Shown here piece after piece: positions 48,416 through 56,153 of a DNA stretch of 64,000 bases; position 1 is the stretch's first letter; each line of letters begins with the position of its first letter. The DNA is taken from the NCBI RefSeq assembly GCF_003605405.2, contig NZ_QYTW02000004.1, positions 124,001 to 188,000 on the forward strand, read 5' to 3'. The DNA comes from Siminovitchia terrae (GTDB lineage Bacteria; Bacillota; Bacilli; Bacillales; Bacillaceae_C). The translations under genes were made by a program, and so were the position numbers. The notes under the pieces are model-generated. The model was not told the DNA's origin and searched no databases. It saw nothing but the letters and a program-made list of their open reading frames with translations.

Positions 48416-49009
48416 TCACTTTCTTGTTATTTGCAACCTAGTTGGTGTGAGTTCTTTTTGCTGCATTTCTTTCCTTTTTTTCTTCTGTTGCATCATGGTT
48501 GAAAGAAGAATGACTAACACAATGAAAATGGAGATAATGTAAAACCAGTAAACAGCGATATTTGAAGAATCTGTTCCTAAAAATAAACCGTGAATGACCA
48601 TCCCAAGCCAGGCTGGGAAGACAAGGATATGAATTTTCTTCCACAGTGGGCGTCCAAGTACCTTTACCATGGTATCAGATGTAAATATAACTGATAAGGA
48701 CATCAAGAAAGCGATGGTTCCAATTCCGGATAAAATGGGACTGTAGGAGGCGGAGAAAGGGATGAGGAGCTCATCTAACTCATATGGCTGATAAGAGTCA
48801 ATCAGTAACAGCAGCACATGAACAAGAACCGTCATCATTCCCGCCCAAGCGGAAGACAAGTGAATCTGAAACAAGAGCGCTTTTTTTGCTTTAAGGGACC
48901 GAAATTGTCCCAGCATTCCAAAACTAACGGATAAGGTAAAGAAAAGGTATGACAATAATCCGAAAAGACGAATCAGAACCCATGTGTTGAATACCTCAAA
49001 AAGCTCCAT
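48416..49009 (-). CDS. Ferric reductase-like transmembrane protein
   Basis: 197-residue polytopic protein with five or six helices of the ferric reductase/cytochrome b-like (YedZ/MsrQ) fold. Paired histidines that could bind haem b sit in LFQIHLSSAWAGMMTVLVHVLLLL and IHILVFPAWLGMVIHGLFL. The C-terminus is basic. Its start overlaps the apbE-like gene by 14 bases, pointing to coupled expression. A role passing electrons across the membrane to an extracellular flavoprotein is inferred from the fold and partners. Confidence 0.8.
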   Translation of the reverse strand: MELFEVFNTWVLIRLFGLLSYLFFTLSVSFGMLGQFRSLKAKKALLFQIHLSSAWAGMMTVLVHVLLLLIDSYQPYELDELLIPFSASYSPILSGIGTIAFLMSLSVIFTSDTMVKVLGRPLWKKIHILVFPAWLGMVIHGLFLGTDSSNIAVYWFYIISIFIVLVILLSTMMQQKKKRKEMQQKELTPTRLQITRK

Positions 49010-49916
49010 TTACAACTGCCTCCTTTTCAAGGTTTTTTCGATCACTTTCCCTCACAAGGAAGTAACGGCAATGCGGATAGTGATCTTTAAACCAGTGTTC
49101 CCGCCCTTCTTCAGACAACAAAAAGCACATTTTCGCAAGCACTTCTCCATCAAGTAGATGCTTAGTCATCACCGTTGCTTGTACAACGTCTGTCCTTATC
49201 GGAGCACCCGTTTTTCCATTTAAGAGATGATGTTTCATTTCGTTGCCATACATCCAGCTTCTATATAGCCGATTGGATGTAGCGATTGCACCGCTTTTTA
49301 TCCGAATGAGGCCAATTTCTGTCCCTTCCTTAAATGGATTGGCTATGCCGATTTTCCATTCCTTTTCACCATCTGACCACATGGTTATATCCCCGCCGCC
49401 ATCAACTATTCCATACTTTGCGCCGCCAGTATTCCTTAACCATTGTGCTGCACATTCCATTGCGTATCCTTTTGCAAACCCGCCGATATCCACTTTTTGA
49501 TTTGTAATTTTTTTAATGATGTTATGACCTAGAAAAAGAAACGGTTTTGTTTCTTTCATCATATCTTCATGAAAATTCGCAAGTGAAGTCCTTGGTGCAC
49601 CGGAAAAAGGAAATGATTTTACATATCCGTTTGATTCCATTTGCATTTTTAAATAGGGAGAAAACAGACCCCTTGTTTTTTCCCGGTATTCATTGGCACG
49701 ATATAAAACATCATAAAAGGGGTCTGATAATTGAATGCTTTCACCTTGAGGAAGCCGATTTAACATGGACAGTTCATTATCATCACGGAATCTGGACCAT
49801 TCCTGATCAACATACAAAAGCCATGCTTTTATTTCCTCTCTCCAATTGCTTTTTTGGCTATTAGATATCTCAATGTAGACATCTGTGTTCATCACGTTGA
49901 TTGAAAAGGTCTCCAT
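48996..49916 (-). CDS. ApbE-family FAD:protein FMN transferase
   Basis: 306-residue enzyme that attaches FMN to Thr/Ser of target proteins. Signatures seen: DQEWSRFRDDNELSMLNRLP, VDIGGFAKGYAMECAAQWLRNTGG, YGIVDGGGDITMWSDG and HHLLNGKTGAP. ApbE is often a lipoprotein, but no signal peptide or lipobox is visible here, so it may act in the cytosol. It is co-directional with the membrane reductase and the two small genes upstream. Confidence 0.88.
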   Translation of the reverse strand: METFSINVMNTDVYIEISNSQKSNWREEIKAWLLYVDQEWSRFRDDNELSMLNRLPQGESIQLSDPFYDVLYRANEYREKTRGLFSPYLKMQMESNGYVKSFPFSGAPRTSLANFHEDMMKETKPFLFLGHNIIKKITNQKVDIGGFAKGYAMECAAQWLRNTGGAKYGIVDGGGDITMWSDGEKEWKIGIANPFKEGTEIGLIRIKSGAIATSNRLYRSWMYGNEMKHHLLNGKTGAPIRTDVVQATVMTKHLLDGEVLAKMCFLLSEEGREHWFKDHYPHCRYFLVRESDRKNLEKEAVVNGAF

Positions 49917-49932
49917 TTTTCACAATCCCCTA

Positions 49933-50178
49933 TTAAGTCCTTCTTGTTGTTCGATCGCTGCGTTTTTTTTCATATGACTGATCCGGAGTTATTTCATAAT
50001 TCGTCCAGTCTAATGCAAGTAATTCTTTTTCCCGGTCAGACATCGATTCATCCATGACGATGTCTGGCTGATTAGGATCTTCCGCTGTTTCCGGGTTATC
50101 GATCTGTGTAAGAACAAAGGCCGAAAAGGCTGCTCCCGCTGCACCAATAAACCATTTGGCTTTTTTATCAGGTTTCAT
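49933..50178 (-). CDS. Hypothetical single-span protein
   Basis: 81-residue protein with one N-terminal hydrophobic segment (AKWFIGAAGAAFSAFVLTQI) and an acidic-then-basic tail. No family was recognised. AGGGGGACACATAAA precedes ATG. It lies between the stalk protein and apbE-like genes and is probably in their operon. Confidence 0.6.
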   Translation of the reverse strand: MKPDKKAKWFIGAAGAAFSAFVLTQIDNPETAEDPNQPDIVMDESMSDREKELLALDWTNYEITPDQSYEKKRSDRTTRRT

Positions 50179-50193
50179 TTTATGTGTCCCCCT

Positions 50194-50835
50194 TTAATTG
50201 TTCATTTCTTGAAAATAAATAACTTGCTGTTCTGTATCCCATTTTATAGAAAAACCCAAGCCATTTGCTACGACACTAATTGGCAAGTAAACATCTTCAT
50301 TAAAAAACATTGCTCTAGCCGGAATGGGGGTTTTTATTTTATTTTCATATGATACATTGGTATCGACGCGAAAAATCAGTTCTGTATCATTCATATTCAG
50401 TTCAAGAATACGGCTGGCAGAATAGAATGAAGCTTTTGCACCTAAGAATTCACCAACGCTTTTGCCCGGGATAAAAAGTTCCCCATTCATCGGAATACAG
50501 TATAATGAAAGTTGTTTTTTTGAGCTGTTATTTTGAAAAGTCATATTTTGGGGTTCGGAAAACGGCAATTCACCTTTTGCCGTCCCTGCCATTCTAGTCC
50601 ATAGGTACCATTGGGAAGTTATACTCTTACTGTTATCCGTTCGCTCATTATTATAGTGTTCATTATCTTCGTCATAATCATCATCATAATCATCGTCATC
50701 ATCATCATCATCTCCCCAGTCTCCCTTATAATATTTGTACTTCTTATGATCGTGGTCGTCATCTGCTTTAACGGTAAAATGTACAATGTTTAGTAAAAAG
50801 AAAACAGACATCATCATAATCAAAAGCTTTTTCAT
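50194..50835 (-). CDS. Secreted stalk-domain (copper amine oxidase N-terminal-like) protein
   Basis: 213-residue exported protein: signal peptide KKLLIMMMSVFFLLNIVHFTVKA, a His/Asp-rich segment DDDHDHKKYKYY, a run of aspartates encoded by repeated GAT/GAC codons (about residues 42-60), then a beta domain. That domain contains FIPGKSVGEFLGAKASFYSASRILEL and VYLPISVVANGLGFSIKWDTEQQVIYF, the pattern of the copper amine oxidase N-terminal stalk domain. ATG at 50835 follows AAGGGAG. The acidic stretch may bind cations. It heads the minus-strand cluster with apbE. Confidence 0.75.
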   Translation of the reverse strand: MKKLLIMMMSVFFLLNIVHFTVKADDDHDHKKYKYYKGDWGDDDDDDDDYDDDYDEDNEHYNNERTDNSKSITSQWYLWTRMAGTAKGELPFSEPQNMTFQNNSSKKQLSLYCIPMNGELFIPGKSVGEFLGAKASFYSASRILELNMNDTELIFRVDTNVSYENKIKTPIPARAMFFNEDVYLPISVVANGLGFSIKWDTEQQVIYFQEMNN

Positions 50836-51399
50836 TTTGTTTTCTCCCTTCTCATCTGGTTTATAAGTATAAAAAGGGAGTCTGAAAGAAAACTGAAAAT
50901 CAAATAAAAAGTCCTTCAAAAGTTTGTTTACTTTTATGGGTAAAAATAATGAGGAGGGAACTGACATGACAGTGCGTTAATGGTTGAAATGAGGAATAGA
51001 ACCTTATCCGAGCTTAAATGAAGAACTTGAGAAGGGGGCCTCAAAGGGGAGATCCAAATGGCAGATTAAAACCGTTCATACAATTATAAGAAATTCTGCT
51101 TATTTCGAGGTATTTGTTCACAACAAATGTATGAAGGTAAAAATTAGCGGGCGGGAAAACAGAGTCAACACCTATGAGAGAAGTGGAGCGTACAATATGA
51201 AAAATGGCTCCTTTTTGAGGGAGATAAACTTTTCGATACTTGTTAAGGTTTGTTATATTTTTTCTTTTATTAATGTCAGTGTATTGGTGCTGGGATCATC
51301 CGCCCAGAAACAATTTTTGACACTTCCATAAAAAAAACAGAGCATTCCCCGATGAAAATGTTCTGCTAAAATGTTGCCTGGACACGGGCCAGTACACCG
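50836..51399 (+). other. Intergenic between the stalk gene and the broken agmatinase
   Basis: About 560 bases with only short frames. It contains the stretch at 51202-51260 that resembles 46218-46275, and a hairpin at 51331-51362 whose T run reads on the minus strand. Confidence 0.4.
51331..51362 (-). terminator. Orphan minus-strand terminator
   Basis: On the minus strand CAGAACATT pairs with AATGCTCTG (one G-T) and is followed by eight T. No minus-strand gene lies upstream of it, so it may be left from a lost gene. Confidence 0.5.
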
Positions 51400-52032
51400 C
51401 TTCTTGAGAAAAATGTCATCCCTGTCATTATGGGTGGGGACCATTCCATTACATTGGGTAACCTTAGGGCTTTCCATAAAAAATTCGGTAAAATTGCTCT
51501 TGTCCATTTTGATTCCCATGGAGTTACATGGGATCAGTATTACGGAGAAAAATATATGCACGGAACCCCTTTTAGACGTGCTGCTGAAGAAGGACTACTC
51601 GACATGGATCATTCGATTCAAGTCGGGATGAGAGGGCCGCTTTACGGGCCAGGAGATATCCAAGATGCAAGAGACCTTGGCTTCGAAGTTATTCCGATGA
51701 AGGAAGTGCGCCAAGTTGGTTTTGAAAATGTAATGAAAAGAATCCATGATCGGGTAAAGGACCGTCCGGTATTTGTCACGTATGATATCGATTTTATTGA
51801 TCCAGCGTATGCACCAGGAACCGGAACACCTGAAGTTGGAGGTCCAAGTAGTTATGAAGCTTTGGAATTTGTACGCGCCTTAGACGGACTCAATGTTGTT
51901 GATTTTGACTTGGTAGAGGTACTGCCGGCTTATGATGCCAATGAAATCACGGCGGTGCTCGCATCATCTGTCATTTATGAAATGATCACATTAATTGCGT
52001 TAAAGAAAAGACGACAGCAGGAGAATAGATGA
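51400..52032 (+). pseudogene. Agmatinase/arginase-family gene, 5' truncated
   Basis: The frame begins in the middle of the fold (LEKNVIPVIMGGDHSITLG). About 110 N-terminal residues and a start site are missing. GGDHS, HGTPFRRAAEEG and YDIDFIDPAYAPGTGTPEVGG are present, but the manganese motif that should read HFDAHxD is HFDSHGV, so one metal ligand is lost. The longest frame from ATG at 51430 gives 200 residues. It belonged to a ureohydrolase that makes putrescine or a similar amine. Confidence 0.75.
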
Positions 52033-52046
52033 AAGGGGAAAACGAC

Positions 52047-53519
52047 TTGATCAACTTGAAAATGTATATAGATGGTGAATGGAGAGATTCAAGCAATCAA
52101 GTAGTACGTGATATTATAATCCTGCAAATGGAGAAGTCATTGCCTTGGCTGCGGAAGGAACTCTGGAGGATGCGGAAGTAGCCATTCAGGCTGCGAGAGC
52201 GGCATTTGACAGCGGGGTTTGGGCAGATCTGCCAGCCGCAAAGCGAGCAAAATATTTATATGACATAGCTGATAAGCTGGAAGAACAATTTGATGAATTT
52301 GTTGATTTAGAGGTTATGAATAACGGAAAAACAAGAGCTGAAGCCGAATTTGATATGCAAGATGCGGCAACCTGTTTCCGTTACTACGCAGGATTGATTA
52401 CGAAACCTGGCGGCGAGACATACGATGTACCGGATCCTGATATTCAATCGATGGTTGTTCGTGAGCCTGTTGGTGTCGCAGGACTTATCGTGCCATGGAA
52501 TTTTCCTCTACTGATGGGTGTCTGGAAAGTAGCTCCCGCTCTTGCTGCAGGGAATACAATTATATTCAAGCCTGCCGAAATCACCCCTATTACAGCAGTG
52601 AAATTGTTTGAAATCATGGAACAGGTTGGAATTCCGGCGGGAGTTGCCAACCTAGTTTTAGGTGAGGGAGAAGTAATCGGGCAGACAATAGCAGAAAGCC
52701 ATGATGTGGATGCCATCTCCTTCACAGGGAGTACACTGACCGGAAGGAAAATCATGCGAGCTGCTTCTGAAAACTTAAAAAAGACTTCGCTTGAATTAGG
52801 CGGAAAATCGCCCAATATCATTTTTGATGATGTTGATTTGGAGAGTGCGGTTGATCAAGCTTTGTTTGGCATTTTTTGGGGGCTGGTCAAATATGCGCAG
52901 CAGGAAGCCGCATCCTTGTTCAGGAAGAAATATATGACGCCTTTGTTGAGCGATTTGTTGAACGTGCCAATAAGATAAAAGTTGGTCCGGGAAATGAAAG
53001 GGCGTGGAAATGGGCGCCATTGCCAGCGAGAAACAAATGAAGCAAATTTTGAACTATATCAAGATTGGTCAGGAAGAGGGAGCTATTCTCAAAACTGGCG
53101 GGAACCGGATCTTGGATAGGGGATTGGATAAAGGCTTTTTCATTGAACCGACTGTTTTCACAGATGTAAATCAGGAGATGCAGATCGTGCAGGAGGAAAT
53201 CTTTGGTCCTGTCGTCACCATTCAAAAGTTTAAAGATGAAAAAGAAGCTGTTGAATTGGCTAATGATGTTGATTTCGGATTGGCAGGCGGTATTTTTACG
53301 AATGATGGGGCCCGTGCTTTGCGCGTCATCAAAAAACTACGAGCAGGCATCACTTGGATCAATACTTATCATCCGGCATTTGTTGAAGCGCCGTGGGGTG
53401 GCTATAAACAGAGCGGTATAGGGCGCAGTCTCGGAACATATGGATTGGAAGACTTCCAGGAGATTAAGCAGATCAATAGCAATATGAATGTAGGGCTGAC
53501 AGGCTGGTTCAAAAATTGA
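52047..53519 (+). pseudogene. Aldehyde dehydrogenase gene with three frameshifts
   Basis: A full-length NAD-dependent aldehyde dehydrogenase (about 490 residues) can be reassembled from three frames. The shifts lie near 52113 (before NPANGEVI), near 52873 (before GQICAAGSR, which holds the catalytic Cys) and near 53002 (before [11 protein letters not shown]). IVPWNFPLLM, FTGSTLTGRKI, LELGGKSPNIIFDD and PWGGYKQSGIGRSLG are intact. In life it probably oxidised an aldehyde from an amine oxidase. Sequencing error is an alternative cause for single shifts. Confidence 0.85.
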
Positions 53520-53523
53520 CAAA

Positions 53524-53561
53524 AAACTCAACAGTGCTAAAGCAGCATTGTTGAGTTTTTT
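53524..53561 (+). terminator. Terminator after the aldehyde dehydrogenase
   Basis: AACTCAACAGTGCT / AGCATTGTTGAGTT with a T run. Confidence 0.88.
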
Positions 53562-53581
53562 GACTTTCAATATTCAAAAGT

Positions 53582-53706
53582 TGGTATCAGTAGGTTCTCC
53601 ATCAACAACGAATTCAGAACCAACACAGTAACTGGTTCGTCGGAAGCGAGGAATAAAACGAGATTAGTTACTTCCTCTGGTTTAGCGATTCTTAATAAAT
53701 TGTCAT
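53582..53706 (-). pseudogene. C-terminal fragment of a short-chain dehydrogenase
   Basis: The minus strand reads NLLRIAKPEEVTNLVLFLASDE and, after a frame change, SYCVGSEFVVDGEPTDTN, the standard SDR C-terminus. The catalytic and cofactor parts are absent. The rest of the gap to 53911 holds nothing recognisable. Confidence 0.6.
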
Positions 53707-53911
53707 AAAAATGCAGAGGCTCTGCAAACAATCTGGGAAACGACTAAGGGATATTCAAAAACAATAAAAGTCGATCCCCTAATGAGCAGGAAATCGACTT
53801 TATCCTTAGCTTGCAACATGATCAGATATATTTCGCAATTAATTTCACAGGAAGCTCTGCACTTTCACCGACACCGTAAATAAGAGCTGATCCTCGTTAT
53901 AATGTGGGTTG

Positions 53912-54541
53912 CTACAAGTGTTTATTATATTCAATCGTCTGAGCTGTTCGAATCCCAGCTTCCTCGTTTAAGAGCCTGCCAACAATATGAAGAGACATAT
54001 CAATCCCTGCAGATATACCCGCAGCTGTTACAACATTTCCTTGATCGACAAACTTAACCCCTCTTACCACTTCTACTTTAGGATAGGACTTTTCTAGAAG
54101 ATCTAGCGCAGTTTGATTGGTTGTTGCTTGCTTTCCTTGTAATAATCCCGCTTGCGCTAAAAAGAAGGCGCCGGTACAAACAGAAAGGATGAGTTTTTCT
54201 TTTGATTGATGGGAAATCCAATTCATTATTTGCTTATTTTGAGATAAAGTCTTTATCGCTCGATATGGACCTCCAGGAACGACGATAATATCAAAATCAG
54301 GTGCCGTTTGAAAACAATAATCTGGATGGACCCTCAATCCATTATGTACGGTTATAGGTTTCCCATCTTCTGAAACAGTGTTGACGATAAATGGTTTTTC
54401 TTCCAAACCCAACTGGTTTAAAAATAACTTTTGCACATCACTGTCTTTATAGGTTGATAAGGTAAAAACTTCATAGGGACCTACGAAATCCATGGCATCA
54501 ACCTCATTGAAAAGTAAAATACCTACATGAAATTGTTTCAT
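53912..54541 (-). CDS. DJ-1/PfpI family protein
   Basis: 209-residue protein of the class I glutamine amidotransferase-like superfamily. The nucleophile elbow LILSVCTGAFFLAQAGLLQGKQATTN carries the reactive Cys, and VVPGGPYRAI and VTAAGISAGIDMSLHIVGRL are family blocks. It resembles isonitrile hydratase-like and AraC-N-terminal-like members but lacks an HTH. ATG at 54541 follows AAGGAGG by 8 bases. Its role is unknown, perhaps in repair of carbonyl damage. Confidence 0.83.
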   Translation of the reverse strand: MKQFHVGILLFNEVDAMDFVGPYEVFTLSTYKDSDVQKLFLNQLGLEEKPFIVNTVSEDGKPITVHNGLRVHPDYCFQTAPDFDIIVVPGGPYRAIKTLSQNKQIMNWISHQSKEKLILSVCTGAFFLAQAGLLQGKQATTNQTALDLLEKSYPKVEVVRGVKFVDQGNVVTAAGISAGIDMSLHIVGRLLNEEAGIRTAQTIEYNKHL

Positions 54542-54564
54542 TTTGATCACCTCCTTATCTTCTG

Positions 54565-54586
54565 ATTTTATACCTATACGGGGTAT
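54565..54586. promoter_or_regulatory. Candidate operator upstream of the DJ-1-like gene
   Basis: ATACCTATACGGGGTAT is an imperfect palindrome in the divergent promoter region. It resembles CsoR/CstR-type operators, which are built from ATACCC and GGGTAT. No such regulator is seen in the window. Confidence 0.3.
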
Positions 54587-54745
54587 GAGTAAACCTTTTT
54601 CATGTCCTAAAAACGTCTTAAAGAAGTTTTATGAATCCTATCGTGCAAGAAATTGTTCGGGAAATTTAAAAAAGGCCAAAAGGAGATTCTGGTTCGATAA
54701 GTGTCGGAACGTATTCAAGCCTGTGAGTCAGCTATGTAGCTTAAT

Positions 54746-54939
54746 TTGACTTCATTCAGCAGAAGTCTCCCACTTCTGTAAGTGGCGAGATGAATGCCTA
54801 TTGGTATTCCATTCAGTGGGGGTTCAAACCCCGGCTGAATAAAGTTAAAGCCTCCGGCGGATGCCTCAGATTTTCAGAGGAAATTTATCGAGCGGAGCTC
54901 GATAAAATCTGGGCGCAAATACGCCGAGGCGCATTTGAT
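54746..54939 (+). repeat. 194-bp structured repeat, copy 9
   Basis: Full-length copy starting TTGACTTC, with GGCGAGATG and CGCCGAGGCG as private changes. It lies 181 bases upstream of copy 10. Confidence 0.95.
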
Positions 54940-54989
54940 AGTACATGTCTATGTTCTTTTTCTACATATTTTTTCTCCTTATAAATTAG

Positions 54990-55019
54990 TTGACAAGGGT
55001 AGGAAGTTGATTATATAAT
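54990..55019 (+). promoter_or_regulatory. Sigma-A promoter upstream of repeat copy 10
   Basis: TTGACA at 54990-54995 and TATAAT at 55014-55019 with an 18-base spacer. It abuts a MhqR-type operator and points to the Fe-S protein gene beyond the repeat. Confidence 0.8.
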
Positions 55020-55037
55020 TATCTCGAATTCGAAATA
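55020..55037. promoter_or_regulatory. MhqR-type operator 1
   Basis: TATCTCGAATTCGAAATA, nearly identical to the B. subtilis MhqR box (TATCTCGAATTCGAGATA). It directly follows the -10 of the promoter at 54990. Confidence 0.85.
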
Positions 55038-55119
55038 ATATATGAATACTTCGCCACCTTGAAGGATTTCTGACTGGATTCGAATTTTCAAGAACGAGGA
55101 AATGAATATGAATGAAACA

Positions 55120-55313
55120 TTAACTTCATTCAGCAGAAGTCTCCTACTTCTGTAAGTAGTGAGATGAATGCCTATTGGTATTCCATTCAGTGGGGGTTCA
55201 AACCCCGGCTGAATAAAGTTAAAGCCTCCGGCGGACGCCACAGATTTTCAGCGGAGATTTATCGAGCGAAGCTCGATAAAATCTGGGCGCAAATACGCCA
55301 AGGCGCATTTGAT
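55120..55313 (+). repeat. 194-bp structured repeat, copy 10
   Basis: Full-length copy with a paired change in the first hairpin (CTACTT...AAGTAG instead of CCACTT...AAGTGG), which keeps the stem. It lies between the MhqR-controlled promoter and the gene at 55339, so it would be transcribed in that leader. Confidence 0.95.
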
Positions 55314-55338
55314 AATCTTAAAGAGGGAGGGACTGTTG

Positions 55339-55746
55339 ATGGATAATGAATATAAGGTGTATCATGGGGAAAACATTGAGGTAAAGTTCCATTCCAAGCG
55401 TTGTATCCATGCTGCAAAATGTGTCAAAGGACTTCCTGAGGTTTTTGATGTGAGCAAGCGGCCGTGGGTTAGCCCTGATCAGGCATTAGCTGATGATGTG
55501 GCCAGAGTGATCGAACGTTGTCCTAGCGGCGCTTTGGAATATGTGAGAAAAGACGGAGAAGCTGGGGAACAACCGCAAGCTGAAACAACCCTTGACTTGC
55601 AACCTGGTCATGTGATGTATATCAGAGGGAATTTGACAATTAAGAACGGGGATGAAACGATTCAATTAAACCGAGCTGCTCTTTGTGGTTGCGGTCACTC
55701 TCACAATAAGCCATTTTGTGATAATGAGCATGAATGCCGTTCATAA
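55339..55746 (+). CDS. (4Fe-4S)-binding YjdI-like plus CDGSH-type protein
   Basis: 135-residue protein. The N-terminal half is a Fer4_19/YjdI domain (KRCIHAAKCVKGLPEVFDVSKRPWV...VIERCPSGALEYV, with its cysteines). The C-terminal half is a CDGSH iron-sulfur motif (LCGCGHSHNKPFCDNEH) that binds [2Fe-2S] through three Cys and one His. ATG at 55339 has GGGAGG 8 bases upstream. The next gene is a YjdJ-like acetyltransferase, a pairing also seen in E. coli. Control by MhqR is inferred from operator 1. Confidence 0.85.
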   Translation: MDNEYKVYHGENIEVKFHSKRCIHAAKCVKGLPEVFDVSKRPWVSPDQALADDVARVIERCPSGALEYVRKDGEAGEQPQAETTLDLQPGHVMYIRGNLTIKNGDETIQLNRAALCGCGHSHNKPFCDNEHECRS

Positions 55747-55780
55747 AAAATGATCCAATTTAAAGGGGTGACTGAGCAAG

Positions 55781-56062
55781 ATGGTAGAGATCAAGAAAGG
55801 GAAGAATACGTTTTTCGTCGGAGAAAATCAAGAGGGGGCTTTAGCCGAAATCCATTTTGTACCGACAGGGGTTGAGAAAATCATCGTTGATCATACGTAT
55901 GTTTCAGACGAGCTTCGTGGGCAAGGTGTTGGGGAAGCCCTCGTAGAACAAATAGTTGCCTTTGCACGTGAGGAAGGAAAGAAAATTATCCCATTGTGTC
56001 CATTTGCTAAGAGTCAAATTGACCGACATAAAGAGTATCAGGATGTGTTAGCAGATCGTTAA
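55781..56062 (+). CDS. YjdJ-type GNAT N-acetyltransferase
   Basis: 93-residue short acetyltransferase-like protein of the YjdJ/GCN5-related family. VDHTYVSDELRGQGVGEALVEQIVAFAREEGKKIIPLCPFAKSQIDRHKEYQDVL includes the acetyl-CoA loop RGQGVG. It is co-transcribed with the Fe-S gene 34 bases upstream. The substrate is unknown. Confidence 0.88.
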   Translation: MVEIKKGKNTFFVGENQEGALAEIHFVPTGVEKIIVDHTYVSDELRGQGVGEALVEQIVAFAREEGKKIIPLCPFAKSQIDRHKEYQDVLADR

Positions 56063-56087
56063 GACTTGGTATTTGAAAAAAAATTAG

Positions 56088-56134
56088 TTGATTAGACTAA
56101 AAATTTATTGTATAGTTATCTTGAATTAGAGATA
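56088..56134 (+). promoter_or_regulatory. mhqR promoter and MhqR-type operator 2
   Basis: TTGATT (56088) and TATAGT (56111-56116), 17 bases apart, are followed at 56117-56134 by TATCTTGAATTAGAGATA. The layout implies autorepression. Confidence 0.8.
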
Positions 56135-56153
56135 TTTTGAAGGAATGATATTG

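Noticed and set aside
50611-50793. Plus-strand hydrophobic frame (III/VII-rich) at 50.6-50.8 kb
   Set aside because: It is the antisense of the poly-Asp codon run; GAT repeats read as ATC give isoleucine.
2570-55313. CRISPR array interpretation of the repeats
   Set aside because: Copies are about 194 bp, irregularly spaced over 50 kb and separated by genes; no cas genes are present.
2570-55313. tRNA gene interpretation of the GGGGTTCAAACCCC arm
   Set aside because: The arm looks like a T-arm, but there is no acceptor stem, anticodon arm or CCA context around it.
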